From Diplonema papillatum (taxonomy: Eukaryota > Euglenozoa > Diplonemea > Diplonemida > Diplonemidae): a stretch of 64,000 bases of DNA. Both the position numbers and the translations under genes were made by a program. Each line of letters begins with the position of its first letter. Position 1 is the first letter of the stretch. The notes under the pieces are model-generated. The model made no database searches and was not told where the DNA came from. It saw only the letters and a list, made by a program, of their open reading frames with translations. Where the stretch lies: positions 186,001 through 250,000 of the forward strand of contig JAPJBO010000079.1 of NCBI GenBank assembly GCA_030068145.1, read 5' to 3'. This document shows positions 11,076 through 26,000 of this stretch, piece by piece.

Positions 11076-11152
11076 CTGGTGGGATTCGAACCGTCGTTGT
11101 TCACCTCATAGAGGTAATTTGGTCCCTCGTCCTACCGACTCAGCCAGGTGTA
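11076..11152 (-). repeat. Second tRNA-like sequence
   Basis: The minus strand has a strong box A (TGGCTGAGTCGGTAGG) and a consensus box B (GGTTCGAATCC). The flanking arms do not make a convincing acceptor stem and the T stem has mismatches, so it reads as a tRNA-derived repeat. It lies about 200 bp from the similar sequence at 10815 in the same orientation. Confidence 0.5.
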
Positions 11153-12422
<1,270 letters not shown>

Positions 12423-12590
12423 TCCGCTCAGGGGTTACCCATTACTGAGATCCCACACACACACACACACACTCAAACAAGTACCACTACCCAAAGTTCC
12501 TCACGACACATAAAAAACTTTCACTCTAAAAAAGACAGGTGCTTCGTTTTGTTTGTGCGTGCCGGCTACAAAGAACATTCCCGCTCAACA

Positions 12591-13514
12591 ATGACGCTCC
12601 GAGTCATCGCACTGCTAGTGGTTCTCCTCGCGGCTGAGTGCTCCGCCCGCGGGTTTGGAGAAGAGTTGCATGAGTTGGCGCGTTCGAGTGGTTGGGGGAA
12701 GAAGGTCTCGCACTCCTACGGCAGCGGGAAAAGCAACGGAAAGAGCAACAAGAGCAGCGGGAAGAGCAGCGGAAAGAGCAATTCGTATGGCTACGGCAAG
12801 GGATACGGCAGTCAAAATGAGAAGTCGGGAAGCAGCAAGGACCACGACAACAAGAAAGGTGGTAAGAAGAAGTCCATCGGTTGGGGTGGTGGCAAGAGCA
12901 GTGACAAGAGCAATGGCAAAGGTAAGGGACACGGGAAGGGAAAGCACGGTAAGGACTGCGACGACCGCACACCAGCGCCGATGCCACCGGCTCCTACCCC
13001 GGCTCCGTCCACGCCTGCACCACCAACTTCGACGCCACCAACCCCTGCACCGCCAACTTCGACGCCACCAACCCCTGCACCGCCAACTTCGACGCCACCA
13101 ACCCCTGCACCGCCAACTTCGACGCCACCAACCCCTGCACCGCCAACTTCGACGCCACCAACCCCTGCACCACCAACTTCAGCACCAACTTCAGCACCAA
13201 CGAGCGCACCCGCCACGTTTTCCCCCCCCGAGCCTACGTACGCGCCTGTCGCTTGTGGTGCGGAACCGCGCTTCCCCTTCCCGGGATGCGGGGTTTGCTG
13301 GGACACCGCGATGATGGCAGAGTTTTGCCAGGTAGTTTGGTGCCAGCCGGCCCAACAGTACGGCGGGTGCGGCAAGTGCTGGGACACCGCCGAAGAAGCC
13401 GCCGCGTGCCCATGCGAAACGGGAACTCCGTACCGTGCGTGCACCACGTGCCATGCCACCGTGGACGCGAACGTGACGTGTCGCGGACCGTGGCCGGGAG
13501 ACCGAGAGGATTAA
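12591..13514 (+). CDS. Secreted 12-cysteine protein, family member C
   Basis: A 307-residue protein. An open frame extends upstream through the CA repeat, but the ATG at 12591 begins the same signal peptide as member B (MTLRVIALLVVLLAAECSA), so it is taken as the start. SGKSNGKSNKSS repeats and a basic Gly/Lys segment follow. The stalk (about 142-215) has five copies of the decapeptide PAPPTSTPPT, encoded by a clean 30-bp tandem repeat at about 13015-13164, then SAPTSAPT. The C-terminal domain (from about 219) keeps all 12 cysteines in three modules (FPGCGVCW, YGGCGKCW, YRACTTCH), with WDTAEEAAAC identical to B. Predicted secreted or surface-displayed. The stalk repeat makes length polymorphism likely. 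Function unknown. Confidence 0.87.
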   Translation: MTLRVIALLVVLLAAECSARGFGEELHELARSSGWGKKVSHSYGSGKSNGKSNKSSGKSSGKSNSYGYGKGYGSQNEKSGSSKDHDNKKGGKKKSIGWGGGKSSDKSNGKGKGHGKGKHGKDCDDRTPAPMPPAPTPAPSTPAPPTSTPPTPAPPTSTPPTPAPPTSTPPTPAPPTSTPPTPAPPTSTPPTPAPPTSAPTSAPTSAPATFSPPEPTYAPVACGAEPRFPFPGCGVCWDTAMMAEFCQVVWCQPAQQYGGCGKCWDTAEEAAACPCETGTPYRACTTCHATVDANVTCRGPWPGDRED

Positions 13515-13720
13515 AAGAGCCCATTTTGACGAAGGTCACCCGGAGACGCCAAAAATTCAGGATTCTCAAGCTAAGTTCATAAAAGCGGGCGGAGCACCAC
13601 CTCAAAACACGTGTGTTGGACAGGCGAGTTGTTCCACCCTGCCACGACTTGTTTCGCACCCGCGCCGAAGATGACGACGTTCTGTAGACTTCGGCAAGGC
13701 TCCCTCTGCGCATGCACACG
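13515..13720. repeat. Duplicated 3' flank shared with member B
   Basis: Aligns with 7122-7330 over about 200 bp, with conserved blocks including TGACGAAGG, GAGTTGTTCCACCC and CCACGACTTGTTTCGCA. This shows that the B/C duplication extended beyond the coding region. Confidence 0.75.
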
Positions 13721-13776
13721 TTGTGAACAAAGTCATCCAACCCCAGCACCAACTTGAGCACCATCAACACGCACAC

Positions 13777-14352
13777 CCAGTGCAGACGGTATGCCGGAGT
13801 CAACGGCTGCGGGGGAGCGGTGGGATGCGGGTGGTGGTACGCCGGAAAAGAGCCCGCGGAGTATTGTGCAGGGTAGGCGGGCACGCTGGTGTACACAACT
13901 TCCCGCCGCCTCCTGCAGGAGCAGCAATGCAGCAAGGCGCAGCAGACGAGGACGACGACCGAGGCGGTGACCACGATGATGATGACCCCACCCCCGTGCA
14001 CTCTGTCGATGTGCCGCAATGGTCGTTCACGCAGTAGTTGTGAGTGACACTCGATCGGCTCGACGTACCGCGACGTGGTTGAGTCCCAGTACGTCCAGCC
14101 GTACCGCGGTGCGATAGATGCTGGGATACCCGCGTGGGACGGGTTGTCTAGGGTGTAGGAAACAACGCCTATCTGTTCCGCAGTCGACCGAAAGCTGTTT
14201 ACTTGGAACAGAGAAACCACCACTTTGCAAAAACGTGTAAACGACCGCACGTTGCCAACGAAGCAGCCCGAGTCGTCGACGAAGGCCTCGTCTTCTCCTT
14301 CGATTGTGGCAACCTTTATGAACTTGGTGCAATACAAAGGCGTCTCCTCCAT
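13777..14352 (-). CDS. Part of a single-pass membrane protein (minus strand)
   Basis: The minus-strand frame from the ATG at 14352 encodes about 120 residues of luminal-type sequence with several Cys, then a strong transmembrane segment (GGGVIIIVVTASVVVLVCC) followed at once by Cys and Arg-rich HCCSCRRRR. After that comes a Tyr/Pro-rich tail with VYTSVPAYPAQYS and FPAYHHPHP. This order fits a type I membrane protein with a short cytoplasmic tail. The open frame continues to 13234, overlapping member C on the other strand, so the real 3' end is probably a splice donor; the GTGTGC at 13776 is one candidate and was used for the boundary. No signal peptide is visible, so an upstream exon is likely. 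It is the only minus-strand gene candidate in the window. Both ends are uncertain. Confidence 0.45.
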
Positions 14353-14865
14353 GTTCAGCCGCCGTCCGGGCCGCGTTGACTTGTAGAATGTTGAGAGACA
14401 CAATCTAGACACCGTGATGTGCATGCAGTGCATATAAATCGATCTTTGAGTGCGTGAGCCCCTCCGAAGAAAGGTCTACCACACGAGTTCCAGGCTACTT
14501 AGCCCGGATCTCTGGGCCACGTCCCCCTCCTTCTCTTGGTCGCCTGGTCTTGCGTCTTGTTGGTCCGTCGGGCTGGTTGCTTCGCGCTTCCCCTTCGTCT
14601 TGCATCACCTCGTCTTCACTCCCTGCCTCACGGGCTTCTTTGGTTTGCCACCTGCGACGCGGGCCGTTTTGCTGCTCGACTGCTCTGTACTTGCTGCCGT
14701 ATCCGCGATTGTCGCTTCTCGTACTTGTGCATGCGGTGCACATGAGGGTCTTGTTGTACACGTATCACGAGTTGGTGGTATCCTCAGCCCAGCAAAGAAA
14801 AGTCGGAAACACAGAACACGAAACTTATGTCGTCCGCACAAACAAAAAAACTGACCGCTTTCTTC
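14353..14865. other. Region upstream of the minus-strand gene
   Basis: Charged, low-complexity open frames exist on the minus strand (about 14495-14761) and could be an upstream exon of the membrane protein gene. No signal peptide or recognisable domain is visible, so I do not call a gene. Confidence 0.3.
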
Positions 14866-14902
14866 TTTTTACGACTGTTTCTACAAGAAACAGTCGTAAA
14901 AA
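14866..14902. repeat. 17-bp perfect hairpin with T/A-rich base
   Basis: TTTTTACGACTGTTTCT is followed after ACA by its exact reverse complement and a longer A run. The form resembles an intrinsic terminator in bacteria, but in this eukaryotic context it is simply an unusual perfect inverted repeat. Confidence 0.9.
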
Positions 14903-15128
14903 AAAAAAAGGTCGAAAGACACCAATCTGTACGTCCATTCGGATCGTCGGAAACACAAAAAAAACAGCAGCAACGGCAGCAAAAAAAGAACTGCTCGCAC
15001 GTGTGTGCGAGCACAGCGCGCTTGACACGCGCAATGCACCATCCGGATTACGATTGCACTGCCTCTCGAACCACCGACCCCGACCTCGTCGCGGGGTGTT
15101 CTCGCCTGGCAATATTCGCAGCCGCACT

Positions 15129-15590
15129 TATCTACAACAAAGCACGCCCTCCGTTGTCTAGTCCGCACAGTGATCTACAGCAAAGCGCGCTCTCCGTTAG
15201 TCCGCACAGTGATCTACAGCAAAGCACGCTCTCCGTCGTCTAGTCCGCACAGTGATCTACAGCAAAGCACGCTCTCCGTCGTCTAGTCCGCACAGTGATC
15301 TACAGCAAAGCACGCTCTCCGTCGTCTAGTCCGCACAGTGATCTACAGCAAAGCGCGCTCTCCGTTGTCTAGTCCGCACAGTGATCTACAGCAAAGCACG
15401 CTCTCCGTTGTCTAGTCCGCACAGTGATCTACAGCAAAGCACGCTCTCCGTCGTCTAGTCCGCACAGTGATCTACAGCAAAGCACGCTCTCCGTCGTCTA
15501 GTCCGCACAGTGATCTACAGCAAAGCACGCTCTCCGTTGTCTAGTCCGCACAGTGATCTACAGCAAACCCCGTTGTCTAGTCCGCACAGT
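15129..15590. repeat. 43-bp minisatellite, about 10 copies
   Basis: Tandem copies of a 43-bp unit containing TCTAGTCCGCACAGTGATCT followed by ACAGCAAAGCACGCTCTCCG. Copies are nearly identical apart from GTCG/GTTG and CACG/CGCG variants, and the first and last copies are shortened. There are no spacers. Confidence 0.95.
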
Positions 15591-15922
15591 AGGCGTTTCC
15601 GTATTTTTTTTTGTCCCGTGAAAGCACCGGGACGGTTTGTCTTCCCCATCTACGGGATTGTGCTCGACTGATCAGCACGAAAGAGACACCGCCACCGGCG
15701 CCAGCACCTGGTGCTCACGCGGACCGGGCGGAAAGCGGTTTCCCTTCGTTCTACCACACGGTGAGGTCCAGCCCCAGAAGCTGGAGTTGAAGGGGGTGTA
15801 CCCGAGTCACGAGTCACACCCGAAAAGCGGGTGCAACAACCACACACGCGTTTGGATCCACACCGAAAAATCGGGTACCACACCCCGCTTTTTTTAATTG
15901 AAAGTGTGCTAATACTGCTCAG

Positions 15923-16077
15923 GGAATAGTTGGCTAGACCTGTTGGGTTAGTGCTAACCACGATTTGGGGAGTCGGGAGAACCTATAAAGCCAAAAAGCA
16001 GGACCGACCCCCTGTTCGTGAGGAAAAGTGAATAATAAAGGCATCTTCTTTGTCAAAAACTGCGACTCAACTATTCC
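15923..16077 (+). mobile_element. MITE-like element, family 2 (GGAATAGTTG ends), copy a
   Basis: About 155 bp bounded by GGGAATAGTTG and its inverted complement CAACTATTCCC. The interior, including AGTCGGGAGAACC and AGCAGGACCGACCCCC, matches the reverse complement of 42296-42457. It is non-coding and short with inverted termini, so a MITE-type element. No clear target-site duplication was identified. Confidence 0.7.
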
Positions 16078-18526
16078 CTCCGACTTTAATCCAACTTCTG
16101 AGGCCTGGGCTCCACCGTGCAGTTTCCTCTGCACGACAGCGTTGTTCCCCGTCGAGGGGGGGGGGCTCATCTAACGAGTGCGCCGAGTGCTGATAAAACA
16201 GATACACAGACACTTTCTAAATTGTGCGATACCAGTCTGAGGCCGATCCGACCCCCATTGAGCGGGTGTTCAGGGCTCCAGCCTTTTCTACCAAACCCAA
16301 GCAACTTCCGTCAGTCACCTCCGGGTGCTATGCCGTGGATCGGTGGCAGTCAGTTTTCTCGACCGCAAAGCGTGAAGTGTCTGCTGGTCGAAAACAGGGT
16401 CTTTCTCTACGGCGGCCGCATTCGGCCGTCATCAATTTTGACCACCTGCCTTACTGTCATCTTTACGTGGTCACGACATCCGCAACCATCCAACGACCGG
16501 TCCACTAAAAGCAACCCAAACCTATGAGCTCCATTCAAAAAAGACGCCGTCACGGACATCTGACTGGGCGAAGACCAGCCAGAACTCGCAAAGGAAACAA
16601 ACGGGCGACAAAAGGTATCAACGCTCTCTGCTGCAGTACCGGCCTTACCTGCCGGCCGTCCTCCGGCAGTTGTTGCATTTGCGTTGATTCTCAGTGCAGT
16701 GACCGACACTAAAGCGACAGTCGCAACTTTGGGGCAACCGTGCGTTGTTGGGCCTTTGTTTGTGTATAAGCACCAGGCTTTCCGGAAGTACGCCCACGGT
16801 GGTCATCCGACCAGCAGTTGCTCTGTGACGACGTGGCCTCTCTGCCCCTCATGCTCACGTGCTGCACCCCTGCACTTGGCAGGTGTCGCATTGCGGCAAC
16901 ACCTCGGGGAACGAAAAACAATCATCGCTCAGCGGTGTCGAACCCCTCCGTTTGAAAGGGCGAAGGAGAAGAAATATGGGGAGTCCGGGGTATCCCCCCA
17001 GTAGCAACTTGCCGGCTCTGTCGGCATCTGCGCCCATGTCCGCGGTTTCCGCCGCAGCTTATTGTGAAACGGGACGATGAAACGAAATCGGTTTCGCAGC
17101 GCCTGGGTTACGCCTTTCTCCAATCAGCGACAACCAGACAGCGGAGAAAGGCTAGAACTTGGTAGTATTGGTGACAGGGGGGAGGCACTCTTCTTCGCAG
17201 TGCGCCCTCTTTTTCCCCAATAACAGTTTTACAATACCGACCTTCTTCTACACCGCGAAATAAAATTATCGCTGCAAGAAAAGTCCCGTCGGCCATGGTC
17301 AGAGCGCCGTGCTTCTTCAAGGACCGCCACTCGGCAGGAACCGATTGATTCCGGCGAGCGGTGCATTTGGAGCAGTACGGACGTCGGGTCCCTGGTCTCT
17401 CGCGCCCTTCCACCACAACAACGTCCAAAAAACCCCAACAATACTACGCCAGCGGGCTCTCAACCAAAAATCCGCCAGTTTGCCCACCCTATGTGATTTA
17501 TTCAGAAGCAGGGTCTCCCTCCAGGTCACCCTCCAAGAACCCGGACAACCGAGCGCACATCCACCGCCACACAACATCTTCACAGTTCGGCAGATTTTTC
17601 AATTTTTTTTGGCGCCTGCTTTTCGGTGTCATGGGGGGGGGGCCTTCACAGGCTGGTTAATAAGAAACAGTGGTTTGGGGAGCTTCCGGGCTCCGGGCGT
17701 CAGTCCCTTATTGACCACAGAGGAGGGCGTGCTCATGGCACATGGCCTTCGTGCCAGTTGGCGACCGTTGGCGACGTTCTGAGGTGCAGCTCGTCCACCA
17801 GGGCGGTGTTCGTCGCATTGTACACTCGGACTCTGCCGTCGGAGGCGGAGCAAACCCCCATTGCCGGCCGTCCATCGTGGCCACGTCGAAAATCCGCCAC
17901 GGGCCTCTGGGAAGGGTGGATTTTCTAAGGTGAAATGGTCAGAATTCCCTGGAAAAACTGTGGGACAAAACTTTTACGAGTGCCGATTCTAGGTCATTCC
18001 GGCACTTGAAAACAAATCTTTTCCACTGGCTTCCTCTGGAGACCACCTTAGGAGCCGTGGGGTTGCTGCAGTGAAAATGGCCCCAGCCAAGCCCGACCCA
18101 GACGACGGCTCCGGGCTCCGGGCTGATGACAGCTTTCTTATATACCAGCCTGGGCCTCACGTGGCGACACTGTTGATCGCACCTTAATTGAGTCGCGGTC
18201 GCCGATCCCCCAAACGCCAGCATCGCCCGGCGAATGGAGGGCCACAAAAGTGGCAAATCGACCGGTCGGGGGGTGCCTAGCAGCCAATGGCCTGATGGCT
18301 GAGTGCACACCGAAGCAGGGCTGCATCCTCGTGTTGTAGCCGTGTTGTGCCGTGTGTATAAGTCGTGGGGGCCTGGTCAACCACCTCATCCCAATAGGCG
18401 CAAACTTTCTCGACAGTGATTGGCATCCAGGGGCGGGTCTCCATGAAGAAGAGAAAGTAAAGCAAGACCTGCCCCCTGCGCCTGCTGTCTCCGACTGCTT
18501 CGGCAGACGTCGCATACTACTACTTG
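16078..18526. other. Gene-poor intergenic DNA
   Basis: Only short open frames without recognisable features on either strand. Pyrimidine-rich and poly(G)/poly(C) runs occur (about 16155, 17631). About 18360-18500 has short similarity to 22500-22615 (GGGCCTGGTCAACC, GCGCCTGCTG). I see no gene. Confidence 0.45.
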
Positions 18527-18628
18527 TAGAAAATACTCGAGGAGGCCGTTACTTTGCAAGTCTCAAACGAGGACACAGTAGAAAATACTCGAGGAGGCCG
18601 TTACTTTGCAAGTCTCAAACGAGGACAC
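18527..18628. repeat. Near-identical 52-bp tandem duplication
   Basis: The segment beginning TAGAAAATACTCGAGGAGGC at 18527 is repeated at 18579 with virtually no change. It lies about 110 bp before the GT microsatellite. Confidence 0.92.
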
Positions 18629-18738
18629 CGATCCCGATTCTATACGAACTTGTCCAGCTACCAACAGCAGTTGCAACTGTCAGGAGTTGCACCACGACGA
18701 AAGCGCGCCAAAGAGGAGCCTTATCGGAGTTGACGGGC

Positions 18739-22100
<3,362 letters not shown>

Positions 22101-22262
22101 TTGGTGCACAACACGAAAACATACGTGCAAGAAAATCAAAAAATAAATCTATGCTTCAGATTCTCACCCCCCCGTAAGTTTTTCGGTGCACAAAACGAAA
22201 ACATAAGTGCAACAAAGTCAAAGAAAAATAAACCTATGCTTCGAATTCGCACCCCCCCCCTA
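22101..22262. repeat. Imperfect tandem duplication of about 80 bp
   Basis: Two direct copies sharing GGTGCACAA, ACGAAAACATA, CTATGCTTC and a terminal C-run followed by TAAGTTT. The copies differ at scattered positions. Confidence 0.8.
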
Positions 22263-23025
22263 AGTTTCCCCCCCAATCTTTCCAGAACGGACGACACTTT
22301 CTATTCAGTCTGTGCAGTCTTTGCAACTGACAGACAGGTGACTGGCGCCACCTCACGTGTAGCTGTTGCATGGGAGCGCTGACGTACACTCATGGTTTAT
22401 GCGCGCCTTTTTGCAGAGGTTGCTGCTGCGACCTTGGTGACAGGTCAAGTGGCGCAATCTACGGGCCGTGCCGCGAAAGCACCGTGTTGAGCAGAAGGCA
22501 GCTTGAGGGCCTGGTCAACCTCCTAATCCCTACAGGGCACAAGACCAGTTATCAGAGTAAAAGGAAAAAAACGTAAGGCAAGGCTAAATGCCGCGCCTGC
22601 TGCCTTTGTCTCCCTGGCCCAACGACGGCACTCTCTTGTTGCTTCCCACTCTTCAATGAGGCGGGGGGGCATGCTCCCTTCTTCCAGCCCTCCAACACGC
22701 GCTTTTTAGGTAGCTTTGTCGTCCTTCCTTACTTTCATTGCTGCGATTTCAACTCATGGATTCCGAAGGCGCGGCAAAAGTGCCCTGATATCCCATGAGG
22801 TGCTGTGGACGCAGAGGCCGAGGACCGTCGATGGACCGATTGTATGTCTCCAGAATGATATAAGTCGACATAGCAGGTCGTCCGCCTGGTTGCTGGGTGT
22901 CTCGAGCGAGCTCGTTTCTGCCCCGTTTGATTCTTTGTTTTTGGCCCATCCAAAGAGTTTCATTGCTATTTTCAATGTATCCAAGTATTAGGGGGTGGCG
23001 CGGGACGCGTTGGTCTGCGAGGTGG

Positions 23026-26000
23026 ATGACAGATGCCGCGCGCGATACAAAATGTGAGCGAGCGATGCTGGAGGCGTACGCCACCGGCGGCGGTGATTTC
23101 GACAAGGCGTGGCGCGTGTGGGAGGGACACCGAGGCCCACACGGCGTGAAGCTACCGAAGAGGAGAGTGAAACGCCGGAGCACTTTCGAGCGATCCGTCA
23201 GCCAGCTCGATCTGCGCAAGAAATCGAGCGGCATAAGCCGCGTCAGCGATGGAAATCACAGCACTCCGCCGAGGTCGAGGAGGACGTCAATGGCGTCGAC
23301 GTTCAGCGATACGAGTGAGGACTCTTCTTTGGGAGATGCTCGTGTGTCCTACATGATGATGGATGACGCGTGCACAAGTGCCGTGCTAGCCTGTGCTGAC
23401 AACGACGAACAGGTCGAGCGGGTCCTGGGCAATGTCAGCGTGGACAAGGCAACCGCACACAGTGGCATCTTCGTCTCGCCCCCATCGGATGACCGGCAGA
23501 AGTTTTTTGCGCGAGCGATCAGTCTCGCGCGGTCCGTCGCCGCTGCCGAGTCGCTGTTCAAACGGTCCGACGGCGACCGCAGGTGCTGCCGCGCCTTAAT
23601 CGACGTGTACGCCAAGCAGCAGCAACCCATCGGCGACGTCTTCGACCATCTCCTTGCGCTCGACGCACAGCACCTGGAGCGCACGGTGCACGACATCAGC
23701 GCTTTAGCAGCATGCTGCCGAACAGACGAACAGCTGTCGCAAGTGCTCGAGCTGGCCCCTGATGAGACAGCTGGCATTCTGGTCGGCGCGATCAACTTGG
23801 TCTCAAGCCAAGGCGCAGCGGAGGTCCTGTACGACGCTGCGATGGCGCAGGATGACCCTCCATTGGACAGCAGTCAGAAGCTGCGCGTGAATTACGCGCT
23901 TCTGCGGACATACGCCGCGTGTCAGGTGCCGATAGACCGGGCCTTAGACCGGTTTGTTAAGATGACCCCTGTTGACGAGGGCCTCCTCGGCATGCTTCTT
24001 GCCTGCTGCGCCTCGGACGACGCCGTTTCCCGTGTCCTGTCGCTCCCGAACGTTTCCGCCAACGAAGAGACTTGCACGCCCCCTGGCGGCTTTGTTGGTG
24101 ATACTGGCGAGGACGGAGCGGCGAAGGGCAACGGCTCCGCAGTCACGTCCGTCGCGTTCAGCGACGCTCTCTTGCGGTCGGAGCAGAGAGGTGGCACGGG
24201 TGGTGTCCCCGCGCAGGATGGGAGCGTTGCGGTCACTTCGAAGACGTTGGCGACAGCAGTGGAGCATCACAATGGTACCCTCGGCAAGCGACTGTACGAA
24301 AGGCTGAACGCGTTGTGCGAACCGGACGAATGGTGCTGCCAAGCACTCATAGCACAGCACGTTCGGTGCGGCGGCGGGCACTCGGAGCCGCTGGACATCT
24401 ACAAGCAACTCCTCCGCAACGGAGGGAATCCGAACGACTGGACGGTCGGTAGCGTCCTCTCCGCTTGCACCCGGTCACACCACGCGCGGCAAGTGCTCGA
24501 GTGCGGGTTCAACACCATCAGTTCGTTCACCGACGCCCTCGCGCGGGGGATTGAACTGGCGGCGCCACGGTTGGACAGGTGCGAGATGCTGTTTGATCTC
24601 CACTTGGAATTGAAGCATTGCGACTCGATGCTGTCGTCCGTCGCCCTCGCTGTGTGTGCTGCGTTTCAAACGGAGACCGGCAGGTCGCCCGCGAGCATGC
24701 GACCGACATCGCCTGATGCGTCTCGGTCTGAAAACGAAGACGTGTCGAGCTACCACTGCTTGCTGTCCCCTTCCCTCCTCGCCAGGGTCGCTGACTTGCT
24801 GCGGGACAAAGCCCGCGTGTCCATCCGCTTCGACGAATCTTCCTTCCTCATGAACTTCCCCTCTGTCGGCGTCGTCGCCTTCTGCCACTGCGACGGGGCC
24901 TCCCTTTGCGGCGTCGCGTTGGACCCCGCCAGGCCCGAGGCGCCGAAGCGGCGGTACTACCTGACGGATTCGCGGAAGAAGCCGATCTTCAGCTTCTACG
25001 CGAAGCAGGTCCTCCCGCACGCCGCCCACTACTGCTCGCCGGAGAGCGCGAACTGGGTCGTCGGCGAGACGTCGGGAAACGGGAGGAGGAGCCAGCTGCT
25101 GCACGTGATCAAGTCGGTCGTGGCGAAGAGCTGGGTGCGCCGCGCCGGGCTGGTCTGGGAGCACGCGATCGACTACATGACCGCGGGGGAGATGCTGGTG
25201 CTGCTGGCTGCGCTGCAGAGCGGCAACCCGAGAGCTGTTCGGGAGGGCACCCCGAACAGGGTGAAGAAGGTCAGCGTCGTGCTCTCGCCGCAGGAAATCA
25301 GCCGCGGGGCCATGGAGTACTCCGACTCCGAAGCCTCGACCACGACCAGCGGCGAAAAGCCGTCGCCGGTCGCGTTCATGGGCCGCCCGCCGCCCGCAAA
25401 GCGGTGCTTGAAGACGCCGTTCAAAACCCCGCTGCCCCTCAACTTCGACTCGATCCCGGCGTACGGCCCGAACACCGCGCCGTCGAGCGCCCGGGTGTTC
25501 CGGACGCCGACGACGCCCGTCGACCGGCACTCGCTCGTCGCGATCTACAACCAGACGGTCCGCGAAAAAAGCGAGGCGGACCCGAACTTCACGGGCACCA
25601 TCACGCGCGCCGACGCGATCCAATCGAAGGGCATCCAAGCTCTGCTGGTCCCGATCGAAGAGTACTTCGACTGCAGCGAGGCTCTCGGGGACCGGGTGTT
25701 GACGTCGGATGACTTCGTGGGCGAAGTTTTGAGTCGGTGCGCCATGCGGCACGGGTCGTTCGGCGCGTCGGTGCAGATCCAGAACTTTGGGCAGGCCGGC
25801 GACCTGCACGTCGGCGTCGCGCCGGCGGCGGCGGTGTTCGCGAAGATGGAGCGCCGGCGGCTCGCGGTCACGTTCCTGTCGCAAATCGTGTCCGAGCGCG
25901 ACCCCGGCATCTGCGAGCGGGTGCAGGACTGGCTGCACCGCACGCGGACCGCCCATCCGTCCGACCTCGCGCTGCTCGCCCGGCAGCGGTCGCAGGCGCG

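Noticed and set aside
14454..15243. Plus-strand frames of 138-235 residues
   Set aside because: Low complexity, running into the perfect hairpin and the 43-bp satellite; no domain or start context.
15129..15590. Possible CRISPR array
   Set aside because: Direct tandem repeats with no unique spacers, in a eukaryotic context; the same applies to the arrays at 2350 and 36160.
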